NCBI GenBank assembly: GCA_005402585.1
Contig: BIFP01000057.1
Coordinates: 20,727 to 84,726 of the forward strand
Length of the DNA: 64,000 nt
DNA from: Micromonosporaceae bacterium KJ-029
GTDB lineage: Bacteria > Actinomycetota > Actinomycetes > Mycobacteriales > Micromonosporaceae
Reading direction: 5' to 3'
Position 1 is the first letter of the stretch, and each line of letters starts with the position of its first letter. Positions 17,649 to 25,780 of the stretch are shown here, in pieces. The notes under the pieces are model-generated. The model ran no database searches. It had not been told where the DNA came from and saw nothing but the letters and a program-made list of their open reading frames with translations. A program made the position numbers and the translations under genes.

Positions 17649-17664
17649 GGCCGGTTCGCCGGCC
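17649..17664. terminator. Short hairpin between convergent genes
   Basis: GGCCGG-TTCG-CCGGCC is a short stem with a stable UUCG-type loop, 18 bp past the iclR stop and about 100 bp before the 3' end of the convergent DUF624 gene. A possible bidirectional terminator, with only 6 bp of stem. Confidence 0.4.
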
Positions 17665-17767
17665 GCCCTGATCAAATCCGGTACAACCGGGTGACGCCAC
17701 CTCGTTCGCACCCGCGATCGAGGTGGTGGCCACCCCGGCCAAATGGCATCTGTCGGAGCTACTTCGG

Positions 17768-18385
17768 TCAGCGGACCGGACCGGTCAGCGACCCGAAAAC
17801 CCGCAGCCCGACCAGCATGATCAACACCGCTGGCACGCTGGGTAGGAAGAACGGGATGGCCGCCGGCACCACGAACACCATCACCGCGACCGGCACGACC
17901 ACCGCCACGACCAAGGCGGCGGTCCAGAGTGGAGCCCGCCAGGCCGCCAGCGCAGCGACCCGCCAGGCGGCCGCAGCCGGCAACTCGAAGTGCGCGAGCA
18001 CCGCCGGCAGGTAGGCCAGCACCACGAGATAGGCCACGCCCAGAACCGCGACTGCGGCGGCGACTGGGGTGCCACGAGCCGCCAGCAGGTAAAACAGGAA
18101 CACCCACGGGGTCAACAGCGGCAGCCCCAGCCGCGCCTGCGATCGGACGAACTCGGCCCGCCAGTGCCGCCAGAAGGCGTGCCACGGTCGCGGCGGGCGG
18201 CCGAGCAGGTAGTCACGCAACACCGCGAACAGCGCGACGGTGGCCGGCGAGATCCCGGCGACCACCCCGCCGGCGAGCACGCCGGCCAGCCAGAGCAGGT
18301 TCAACCCGGCCAGCCGAACCGGCCAATCCAGCAGCCGGTACAGCCGGCCGAACCGGCCACCGATCTCCACCTGCAGACCGCTCAC
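17768..18385 (-). CDS. YesL/DUF624 family membrane protein
   Basis: 205 residues, mostly hydrophobic, with about five transmembrane helices (LAGLNLLWLAGVLAGGVVAG, LLTPWVFLFYLLAARG, LWTAALVVAVVVPVAVMVFVV). Size and pattern match the YesL/DUF624 family, which sits in polysaccharide-utilisation operons of Gram-positive bacteria; its molecular role is not established. The GTG at 18385 overlaps the SDR stop (GTGA). Last gene of the operon starting at 22419. Confidence 0.8.
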   Translation of the reverse strand: MSGLQVEIGGRFGRLYRLLDWPVRLAGLNLLWLAGVLAGGVVAGISPATVALFAVLRDYLLGRPPRPWHAFWRHWRAEFVRSQARLGLPLLTPWVFLFYLLAARGTPVAAAVAVLGVAYLVVLAYLPAVLAHFELPAAAAWRVAALAAWRAPLWTAALVVAVVVPVAVMVFVVPAAIPFFLPSVPAVLIMLVGLRVFGSLTGPVR

Positions 18386-19173
18386 CCGGCGATGACCTCC
18401 CGCTGCTGCCCCGGCGAGCCGACGCCGGCCGCCCCCTCATCGGCCAGTGGCCGCAGACCAGCCAGCCGCTGCCGCAGATCCGCGCGAGCGAACGCCGCCG
18501 GGGAGGCGACCGACAGACCCCCGTCTACCGGCAGCACGACCCCTGTGATCCCACTGGCCGCGTCGGAGGCGAGAAAATGGACAGCCTCGGCGACCTCCGC
18601 CGGGCGCAGCGTACGTCCGATCGGGTAACCACCGGCCGCGTCCGGCAACGTCTCGCCGCCGACCAGGCCGGGGGCTACCGCGTTGACCCGTACCCCGCGC
18701 GCGGCGTAATCCAGCGAGACCTGGCGCACCAGCGCCTCCACCGCGCCCTTGGCCGCCGCGTACGCAGCCACCCACGGCGCGGCCAGGAAGGCGTTCACCG
18801 AGGACAGAGCGACCACCGACCCCCCGGATGGCAGCAGCGGCAACGCCGCGCGCAACGGAAAGAACAGGGTGTCCAGGCAGCCGGCCAGCGCCGCCCGCCA
18901 CTGCTCGTCGGTGGTTTCGTGGGCCGCCGCGATCGGCATCGCCCCGGCCGCCGCGACCAGTACGTCCAGCCCGCCCAACCGCCGCCGGCCCGTGTCGACT
19001 GCGGCGCGGGCGCCGTCGGCCGTAGCACAGTCGCCGGTCAGGTCGGCCAGCAGGCTGGGCTCGCCGGCCGGTTCCAGGCCGTAGCCGACGACCAGGTCGC
19101 CGGCCGCCGCGAACCGGGCCGCGATTGCCCGGCCGATCGGTGTCGAGGCACCGATCAGCAGCACGCGCCTCAT
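18382..19173 (-). CDS. Short-chain dehydrogenase/reductase (SDR)
   Basis: 263 residues, classical SDR fold. The cofactor motif is atypical (GASTPIG at 8-14), and the catalytic Ser124/125 (ALSSVNA), Tyr138 and Lys142 (YAAAK) are present. It oxidises or reduces a hydroxyl of a sugar or keto-deoxy acid with NAD(P). Beside sugar-acid dehydratases, candidates are an aldose dehydrogenase or a 2-keto-3-deoxy-acid dehydrogenase as in the fucose/rhamnose oxidative routes. ATG 19173 overlaps the preceding gene by 4 nt (ATGA). Confidence 0.85.
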   Translation of the reverse strand: MRRVLLIGASTPIGRAIAARFAAAGDLVVGYGLEPAGEPSLLADLTGDCATADGARAAVDTGRRRLGGLDVLVAAAGAMPIAAAHETTDEQWRAALAGCLDTLFFPLRAALPLLPSGGSVVALSSVNAFLAAPWVAAYAAAKGAVEALVRQVSLDYAARGVRVNAVAPGLVGGETLPDAAGGYPIGRTLRPAEVAEAVHFLASDAASGITGVVLPVDGGLSVASPAAFARADLRQRLAGLRPLADEGAAGVGSPGQQREVIAG

Positions 19174-20309
19174 CGCTCCCGCCAGGTGCAGTACCGCTCG
19201 ACCGCGTCGACGTCGACCGACACCCCGAGGCCCGGACCGGCGGGCAGCGGGATGGCGGTCGACGCTGGCTCGATCGGCACGGTCAGGATCTGGTTCACCG
19301 CGTCGAACAGGGTCGGGTGCCACTCGAACGCGACCAGGTTGGCGCAGGCGGCGGCGACGTGCAGCCCGGCGGCGAGCGCCAGCCCGAGCCCGGCCGAGTG
19401 GTGCGGCGCGACGCCCAGGTGGTGTGTCTCGGCGTACTGCGCGATGGCCAGCCCCTCGGTGATGCCGGTCCGGCCGATATCCGGCTGCAGCAGGCCCACC
19501 GCCCGGGCCGCGACGAACGGCTGGAACTCCCAGCGGTGCCGCAGGCTCTCGCCCAACGCCACCGGCAGGTCCACCCGCGTGGCCAGATCGGCATGCCCGG
19601 GCACGTCTTCGAAGGCCAGCGGCATCTCCAGAAACCAGGCGTCGCGTTCGGCTAGCCCGCGACCCAGCCGCACCGCGTCGGCGAACCCGTACACACCGTG
19701 CACATCCACCGCGATCCGCAGGTCTGGATGCACCTCGCGCAAGGCCGACACGGTCGCCAGGTCGGCGTCCACCCCGTACCCGAGCCCCACCTTGACCTGC
19801 CGCACGCCGCGCCCGACCCAGTCCCGAGCCTGGCCCACGCGGTGAGCATCCGCTCGGCCGGGCAACCCGGAGACGTACGTGGGCACCTCGCGGTGGAAGG
19901 CGCCACCGAGCATATCGACGACCGGCAGGCCGGCGAGCTTGCCCGCGAGATCCCACAGGGCGATGTCCACCGCGGCGATCGCGTCGGCCTGGTGGCCGCC
20001 CAGGTGTCCCCGCTCGCGCATCAGCTCACCGAGCTGGTGGCGCAGCGGACGCACCCGCTGCGGGTCGGCACCGAGCAGCACCGGGGCCAGCAGCCGCCGG
20101 ACGATCTCGGCCGGAACCTCCGGGGCTACCGGCGCCAAGGCCTCGCCCCAGCCGGCCGTGCCGTCGTCCGCGGTGAGCCGCACGACCAGCGTCTCCCGAT
20201 GGCTACCGTAGATGCTCGGCCAGGGTGGCCGAGCGGCATACGCTCGCGCGACCTGCCCCAGGGCGGGGAGTGCGAGCGGGAAGACGTCCAACCCCACAAT
20301 CTTGGTCAT
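19170..20309 (-). CDS. Mandelate racemase/muconate lactonising enzyme family sugar-acid dehydratase
   Basis: 379 residues. MR-like active-site elements are visible: QVKVGLG (K173), IAVDVHG (D202, H204), FLEMP (E228), ALGESL (E254) and APHHSAGLG (H303/H304). The family abstracts the proton alpha to a carboxylate; in catabolic operons its members are dehydratases. Paralogous to the protein at 21238-22419 over the whole length (shared WGEALAPVAPEVPAE, LMRERGHLGGHQ, PTYVSGLP). ATG 20309 overlaps the DHDPS-family stop (ATGA). Confidence 0.85.
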   Translation of the reverse strand: MTKIVGLDVFPLALPALGQVARAYAARPPWPSIYGSHRETLVVRLTADDGTAGWGEALAPVAPEVPAEIVRRLLAPVLLGADPQRVRPLRHQLGELMRERGHLGGHQADAIAAVDIALWDLAGKLAGLPVVDMLGGAFHREVPTYVSGLPGRADAHRVGQARDWVGRGVRQVKVGLGYGVDADLATVSALREVHPDLRIAVDVHGVYGFADAVRLGRGLAERDAWFLEMPLAFEDVPGHADLATRVDLPVALGESLRHRWEFQPFVAARAVGLLQPDIGRTGITEGLAIAQYAETHHLGVAPHHSAGLGLALAAGLHVAAACANLVAFEWHPTLFDAVNQILTVPIEPASTAIPLPAGPGLGVSVDVDAVERYCTWRER

Positions 20310-21241
20310 GACCGTGAGCCTGCCACGGCGCGCCACGGCGGCAGCGGGGTCAGACCGAGGATCGAATCCAGCGCGGCCAGGCTGCCGGCATCGAGAGCGA
20401 CGGCGGGATCGCGTACGGCAGCACAGCCAATGATGCCGCGCCGCACCAGGATCTCCTTGTGCACGGCCCAGGCCAGGCGCGGCTGCAGTCCGAAGCGCAC
20501 CAGCGGCAGCAACAGATTGAACGCCTCGTACGCAGACCGGCGGCGGCCCGCCAGCCAGTCGGCCAGGATCGGAGCGAGCAGATCGGTGAACTCACACGCC
20601 GGCATGGTGCCGACCGCGCCGCGCGCGTACTCCTCGAGCACGAAGAGCGCGTTCTGGCCGCCCAGTACGTCGAACTGGCCGTCGGTTGCGGTCACCACCT
20701 CACCTACTTTCGGCGCAGTAGGCTGGCTTTCCACCTTCACCGACTCCACGCCCGTCACCTTGCTCAACTCGACTATCGACGAAACGGGCAGGTTCACACC
20801 GGTGGTAGTGGCGGCGTCCTGCACCATGACGTGCAGCCCGCTGTGTTCGGCCACCGTGCCGTAGAAATCCACCACCTGGCTGCCGGACGGCTTCACCAGA
20901 TAGGGCGGGAGGACCATCAGCGCGTCGGCGCCCCGGTCCCGCGCCGCCGACGCCTGCTCCAGGGCGGTCGACGTGCTGGTGGCGTTGATGCCGGCCACCA
21001 GAGGAACGTCCGGCCCGGCCACCGCGCGGGTCTCGGCCAGGATAGTGGCCCGCTCCGCGGTCGTAAGGGCGAATCCCTCGCTGGCCAAGCCGAAGACGGC
21101 CAGGCCGTCTGCCCCGGCGGCAAGTTGGAACTCCACCAGCCGACGCAGACCGGGCACGTCCAGTGCGCCGGCCGCATCGAACGGGGTGGCGAGGATCGGG
21201 ACCAGCCCGCGTACGCGGATCCGGGACTCGGGTGTGCTCAA
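20306..21241 (-). CDS. DHDPS/N-acetylneuraminate lyase family aldolase or dehydratase of keto-deoxy acids
   Basis: 311 residues of the class I TIM-barrel family. The Schiff-base lysine is K169 (ESVKVES) and the GLASEG loop (51-56) corresponds to the carboxylate-binding GTTGE-type motif. The tyrosine usual in YNxPxRT is Gln141 here (VQDAATTTG), so it is not a standard DapA. Likely roles are dehydration or retro-aldol cleavage of a 2-keto-3-deoxy aldonate or aldarate made by the flanking dehydratases. The start is TTG at 21241, overlapping the upstream stop (TTGA) and preceded by GGAGGAG at very short spacing. Confidence 0.8.
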   Translation of the reverse strand: MSTPESRIRVRGLVPILATPFDAAGALDVPGLRRLVEFQLAAGADGLAVFGLASEGFALTTAERATILAETRAVAGPDVPLVAGINATSTSTALEQASAARDRGADALMVLPPYLVKPSGSQVVDFYGTVAEHSGLHVMVQDAATTTGVNLPVSSIVELSKVTGVESVKVESQPTAPKVGEVVTATDGQFDVLGGQNALFVLEEYARGAVGTMPACEFTDLLAPILADWLAGRRRSAYEAFNLLLPLVRFGLQPRLAWAVHKEILVRRGIIGCAAVRDPAVALDAGSLAALDSILGLTPLPPWRAVAGSRS

Positions 21242-22419
21242 CTCTCCTCCAAAAGTGCGCTGACGATGTGGTCGTCCACCTCAATCCCGAGGCCTGGACC
21301 GCTCGGCACGGCGAAGCCGTCCGGGCCTCCGGGGAGCGGCGCGGCCAGGATCCGCTGTCCGACCACGGTCGCCGTGGGTTGGTACTCGAAGACGGTGAGC
21401 ATCTCGGCGGCCGCGCTGACCTGTAGCCCGGCAGCGAGTGCCACGCCGAGACCCACGGAGTGGTGCGGCGCGATCGGTAGGTGGTGCGCCGCGCCGATTT
21501 CGGCCACGGCCATCGCCTCGGTGATGCCGGTACGCGCCACGTCCGGTTGAAGCAGGCCGACCGCGCGTTCACGTATCCAGGGCAGGAACTCGTAACGGTG
21601 GCGCATTGCCTCGCCAACCGCCACCGGTAGGTCGATCCGCCTGGCCAGGTCGGCGTGGCCGGCCAGGTCCTCCGGCGGCAACGGCGCTTCCAGGAACAGG
21701 ACGCCGCCGCGAGCAGCCAGGCCCCGACCCAACCTGGACGCGTCTGGAAGGTCGTACCTCCAGTGCGCGTCCACGGCCAGCGCCACACTCGGCGCGGCTG
21801 CCCGCACCGCGTCCACAGTCGCCAGATCGGCCTCGACGCCGTGCCCGAGGTGCAGCTTGATCCGCTCTGCCCCCTTCGCCGCCCACTCCGCGGCGAGCAC
21901 GGCGCGCTGGCCGTCGTCGCGGGACGGCAGACCAGAGACATACGTCGGAATGTGCTCGCGGAACGCCCCACCGAGCAGTTCGTGCACCGGCAGACCGGCC
22001 AGGCGGCCGGCGAGGTCCCACAGCGCGATGTCGACGGCGGCCAGCGCATCCCCCTGGTGCCCGCCGAGGTGTCCCCGCTCGCGCATGAGGTCGCGCAACG
22101 CCGCGCTCAACGGCCGCACCCGGCACGGATCGGCACCAATGAGCCCTGGCGCGAGCAGGCGGCGTACCACCTCGGCGGGAACCTCCGGCGCGACCGGCGC
22201 GAGGGCCTCCCCCCAGCCGGTGACCCCCGAGGTGGTGGTCAGCCTGACCAGCAGAGTCTCGAAGCGGGGAGAGTAAATGCTGCGCCACGGAGGCCGAACC
22301 GCGTATCCCGACGGTGGCCCAGCCGACTCGGTCACACCGTTGGCCGGACCGAGGTACGGCTCGGCGTGCTGAAGCTTCAGGACGAAGCAGTCCACTGCTT
22401 CGATCCGCGTCCGGGCCAT
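21238..22419 (-). CDS. Mandelate racemase/muconate lactonising enzyme family sugar-acid dehydratase
   Basis: 393 residues. Key residues are K188 (RIKLHLG), D217 and H219 (AVDAHW), E244 (FLEAP), E270 (AVGEAM) and H319/H320 (APHHSVGLG). First gene of the second operon and a close paralogue of the enzyme at 19170-20309; one may process each of two epimers. I chose ATG 22419, preceded by GAGGGG 8 nt upstream, over the GTG at 22449. A candidate IclR operator lies 45 bp upstream. Confidence 0.87.
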   Translation of the reverse strand: MARTRIEAVDCFVLKLQHAEPYLGPANGVTESAGPPSGYAVRPPWRSIYSPRFETLLVRLTTTSGVTGWGEALAPVAPEVPAEVVRRLLAPGLIGADPCRVRPLSAALRDLMRERGHLGGHQGDALAAVDIALWDLAGRLAGLPVHELLGGAFREHIPTYVSGLPSRDDGQRAVLAAEWAAKGAERIKLHLGHGVEADLATVDAVRAAAPSVALAVDAHWRYDLPDASRLGRGLAARGGVLFLEAPLPPEDLAGHADLARRIDLPVAVGEAMRHRYEFLPWIRERAVGLLQPDVARTGITEAMAVAEIGAAHHLPIAPHHSVGLGVALAAGLQVSAAAEMLTVFEYQPTATVVGQRILAAPLPGGPDGFAVPSGPGLGIEVDDHIVSALLEES

Positions 22420-22463
22420 GAGTTGCCGCCCCTCACCCTCATCCGTCACATTATGGAAGTTGA

Positions 22464-22478
22464 TTCCACAATACGGGT
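22464..22478. promoter_or_regulatory. Candidate IclR operator upstream of the second operon
   Basis: TTCCACAATACGGGT, read on the minus strand as ACCCGTATTGTGGAA, fits the shared CC-N7-GG dyad and is 45 bp upstream of the first gene of the operon. It is the most divergent of the four copies. Confidence 0.5.
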
Positions 22479-22663
22479 TGGCGGTTCGTCAACTGGGCTC
22501 CCGCGATCCGAGGTTGTTCCCGAACCCATTTCCGGGCCTGGCCGAGCGCCTGCACAAGCGGGCCTATCAACTGTCCGGAATGACCCGAGGATCTGGCCGG
22601 CCCGCGCCGTTACCCGATGCACCGGACCGACCTCACCACATCGCGACCACGTCGGATCTAGGA

Positions 22664-24098
22664 CCAATGCCATTAAGTTAAGACGTCTGGGCAGGCCAGC
22701 TTGGGTATGGCGAGTCCGTTGTGGCGGGTGGTCCGGTCGGTGGGTCGTTTGACGCGGTAGGAGCTGTTGCGGGCGCGTTTGATCACGCGGGGGCAACTGC
22801 GGTCGCGTCGGGGCGGGTTCGGCTGGTGGCGGATCTCGGTGAGCGCGTCGTCGAGGGCGGTGGAAAGGTGCTCAGGGGGTAGTGGCCGCCTGGTCGGTGA
22901 CCTGGCGGCGCACGACGCGTAGGCCTTTGACGAACGACATGCGGTCGGGGTCGTAGCCGGCTGGGTCGGCTGCTTCCAGCAGCAGCGCGCGGATGGCGTA
23001 GTGGGCCAGCAGTAGTCCCCACATGTGCTGCTCGACCAGGTCCGGGGCCTTCGATCGGAGGACTTCGCCGCGGCCGCGCAGATCCGTCTTGATCTCGTCC
23101 AGAGCGGACTCTTCTTCCCAGCGCTGCTGGTAAGCACCCGCCAGTTCCATCGCGGGGACCTCGTGGTCGTCGGTGGTGACCACCGCGATGAGTTCGCCAT
23201 CGGGGTTGCGGTCCGGGACGGTGTACTCGACCACCCTGACGAGGCGGGCGAGATCGGCGGGGATCTCCTGGCCGGTCCGGGCCTGCTCGACCAGCCTGGC
23301 CCGGCGTTGCGCGGACAACCCCGCCTTGAAGATCAGTGCCTGGTAGGAGCCGTCCGCGAGCCACCGCAGATGCCCGATGGACACGCTCGCGCCGACCCGC
23401 CAGGCCAGATCCTTGATCAGGGTACGTTCCCCGGTGCGGCACGAGCCGAGTACTGCCCCGACGATCGCGTGGCTGCCGCACTCGGCCAACGCCGCGATGT
23501 GCAGTTTCGGGTACGCCGACGCCTTCGGCCCCGACCCCATCCGGCCGAAGCGTTCCACGTTGGCCGGGGTGTCGGCCACGTCGACACTGGTCGCGTCGAT
23601 CGCCATCAGCCGGCGCCGGGCCAGCCAGGCGCCCTTCGTGCCCGGTCCAGCCAACGGCACGCACGCCCGGTCGAACAACATCTTCACCGGCTCGGCACCC
23701 AGCCGCTGACGTGCCTGGGTGATCGCCGACGCCGTCGGCACCTGCCAGTCATCGTCCCAGGAACCGAGCCTGCGCAGGTTACCCACCAGCCGACGCATCA
23801 CCTCGTCAGAGGACTCGGCGCAGAACAACCCGATCGCGATCACGTAACGGATCATCACGTGCGCCGGCAGCCGCCGGACCCGCTTCTCACGCCGCCCGCT
23901 GCGATTGAGTACCTCTTCCAGCAGATCCCGGTTGAACCGAGCCGACACCACCCCGAGCCCGATGTGATCGGTCAACCGGCCATGCGGCCGCAGCGACTCC
24001 ACCCCAGACGACGTCACGCCACAGCACCGTACCGGCCGGTCGACTCCTCGTCAGCTCACCGCGCTGACCAGCACTAATGCCTTAACTGAACGGCATTG
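22664..24098. mobile_element. IS4-family insertion sequence
   Basis: The ends form imperfect inverted repeats: CCAATGCCATTAAGTTAAG at 22664 and CCAATGCCGTTCAGTTAAG on the other strand ending at 24098. The single transposase gene fills the element. I see no convincing target duplication next to either end, so one flank may have been rearranged. Confidence 0.8.
22673..24017 (-). pseudogene. IS4-family transposase, frameshifted near its 3' end
   Basis: 381 residues are open from 24017 to 22872. They include the IS4 N-terminal domain (GLGVVSARFNRDLLEEVL) and the DDE core (MAIDATSVDVADTP, WLADGSYQALIF, QQRWEEESALDEIKTDLRG, with the YREK-like region). The frame ends after DQAATTP at a run of five C (G5 on the plus strand, 22875-22879). 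The expected C-terminal tail (LPPEHLSTALDDALTEIR to LACPDVLT) continues in the next frame to 22673. A one-base change in the run is the simplest cause, so the element may be inactive or rely on slippage. Confidence 0.8.
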
Positions 24099-24100
24099 GG

Positions 24101-24588
24101 TCTCGACCGCAGTCCCGGCGTACCATGTGGTCGATCATTCGCGAGTTCAATACTTGCGGCACGCCAGTGCTCATCACCACGCACTACTGCGATGAGGCGC
24201 AGCAACTCGTCGCCTCGGTGATGATCCTTGACAAGGGGCGGATCGCGGTTGAGGGCGCGATGTTCGATGTGCTCGCAGCGCTTCCCGCGCGCATCACCTT
24301 CACCACAGCGGCATCGTCCGCGGAACTCGCCGAGCTGTGGTCGCTCGTCGCCGGTGATGTCGCGCGAACACCCTCCGATGACGTTTCCGGAACCGCGGAT
24401 TCCTGGTGGTCGGTGACCGTTCACGCCCCTGAGCTGCAGGACGGTGTCGCCGCCATCGTGGACTGGGCCCGACGGCATGATCTGCGCTTGGGCCGGCTGA
24501 ACTTGCGCCGGCCTCGCTCGAAGAAGTCTTCATTCATTGCACCCCGCCGGGTTGCTCGCCATCACCGCACTCGCCGAGATCTATGACA
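24101..24588 (+). pseudogene. ABC transporter ATP-binding protein, C-terminal fragment
   Basis: The reading frame begins next to the IS4 end with the region after Walker B: PVLITTHYCDEAQQLVASVMILDKGRIAVEG, with the switch His in TTH, typical of ABC-2 type drug/antibiotic exporters. Walker A, signature and Walker B are missing. Near 24513 one base seems lost, since LRRPSLEEVFIHCT is recovered only by changing frame. The gene was probably destroyed by IS insertion and deletion. Confidence 0.75.
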
Positions 24589-24753
24589 TACCCGACCGCC
24601 TGCGACTTTCAGCGCACCCTCCCGGCCCGGGGATCCGGCTCGAAGGATCGGGAGTTCCTCCCGGCGGCGGTGTTCCTTCGGGTCCCGGCTCGGGCGTGCG
24701 GGTCGTTGATACGGTGACCGGCGTCCATCACCGCACCCCGGGGAGACAAAGCA

Positions 24754-25347
24754 ATGAGAAGATACCGCGCCGGCCTGTTGATCGTCGCGGCGGTGGCATG
24801 CGTCGCCGTCCTCGGGGCCGCCGGCGGGTGTTACGTGGCGGACCGTGCCGCGCTCCGGTCGGATGAGACCGCAGATCCCGTCAGCTCGTCCGGGGCACCC
24901 GCCTCCCCGGACGGTGGGACCGGAAACACCGGTTCGACGTCCGCCGCGTCGAGTGGTGACGGGGGCCCCAGCACGCGGACGTACCGAATCAACCGACTGA
25001 TGTACCGACAGGGGTCGGTGACCGTCACGCTGGTCAGCGCTGAGACTGCAGCTGGCAGTCTGAGGGTCAACCTTCGTTACCGCAACGACTCACCGGTCGA
25101 GTGGCCATTGACCTGCCCGGACGCCGAGGACGACCGGAACCACTCACGGCTGGCCCTGCCCGATGGCCAGATCGTGCATTCGGAGAACACCTGGTGCGCC
25201 ACAAACCGGCCTGGTGCCTCCTTCAGCATCGCCCCGGGCGGACAACTGAACAGTTGGGGAGTCTTCCCCATGGTGCCGGAGATCGAGCAGCCGTTCCAGC
25301 TCACCTGGTACGACTTCCCCACCTTGGACGACATCCGGCTTTCCTGA
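24754..25347 (+). CDS. Putative secreted lipoprotein, function unknown
   Basis: 197 residues. A hydrophobic N-terminus (LLIVAAVACVAVLGAAGGC) ends in a lipobox-like Cys, then a long Ser/Gly/Thr linker (to about 70), then a beta-rich domain of about 120 residues (VTVTLVSAETAAGSLRV, FQLTWYDFPTLDDI) with two Cys that could bond. The ATG is preceded by GGGGAG at 8 nt. The layout resembles actinobacterial cell-surface proteins with a DUF4352/NEAT-like fold, but no family can be assigned. Confidence 0.7.
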   Translation: MRRYRAGLLIVAAVACVAVLGAAGGCYVADRAALRSDETADPVSSSGAPASPDGGTGNTGSTSAASSGDGGPSTRTYRINRLMYRQGSVTVTLVSAETAAGSLRVNLRYRNDSPVEWPLTCPDAEDDRNHSRLALPDGQIVHSENTWCATNRPGASFSIAPGGQLNSWGVFPMVPEIEQPFQLTWYDFPTLDDIRLS

Positions 25348-25402
25348 CGCCGTCCCGCGTCTTCAGCGGGGCCTGCCGGCCGGCGTGATCGGTGCCTCGC
25401 GG

Positions 25403-25426
25403 CTAGGGCCTGTCCTGCCGATCTTG
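25403..25426. repeat. Solitary IS5-family terminal repeat
   Basis: CTAGGGCCTGTCCTGCCGATCTTG matches both ends of the IS5 element at 26453-27390, but the sequence diverges immediately after. It marks a lost or recombined second copy of that IS. Confidence 0.7.
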
Positions 25427-25457
25427 ACCGGTGGGCAGGCCATATGGGTAGGGTGCT

Positions 25458-25740
25458 CGTCATGATCGAGGACGCTGCCCCGTCCCGCGAAGCCCTGTAG
25501 GCGCTCACGCACACCGAGCGAGCCGCCCTCGCCGACGACTTGGCCGGGCACAGCGTCATCGAGGGCTGCGGGTGGCGGCGACCGACGGGCCCTTCGCCGC
25601 CGGGACCGGCCCGCTGGTCAGCGGCAGCACGCTGGCGCTGACCATGGCGATGGCCGCGCCGCGTACTGCAACGACCTCACCGGGCCCGGCATGGCCACCC
25701 TGCAGGGAACGCTGCGCCATCGCCTGACGGCCGTCGGCGC
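25458..25740 (+). pseudogene. Remnant of a mycothiol-dependent maleylpyruvate isomerase/DinB-like gene
   Basis: The plus strand from 25458 reads MIEDAAPSREAL, an in-frame stop, then ALTHTERAALADDLAGHS, a typical N-terminus of actinobacterial TIGR03083-type DinB proteins. It jumps at about 25557 to a C-terminal block (ATDGPFAAGTGPLVSG, TLALTMAMA, DLTGPGMATLQG). The central 100 or more residues are gone and the last block is frameshifted near 25655. Non-functional. Confidence 0.55.
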
Positions 25741-25780
25741 GGGGCAGCGGGCGGCCCGGCCCGTCACTACGGTATGGAGG

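Noticed and set aside
17665..17700. A further regulator site (ATCCGGTACAACCGGGT)
   Set aside because: The half-sites are spaced 9 apart and not 7, and it lies at the 3' end of two convergent genes.
22480..22663. A possible transposase scrap (LAERLHKRAYQLSGM) left of the IS4 element
   Set aside because: Too short and not matched clearly to a family. It could be chance in GC-rich DNA.
22650..24110. Target-site duplication for the IS4 element
   Set aside because: The bases flanking the two inverted repeats do not match over a convincing length.
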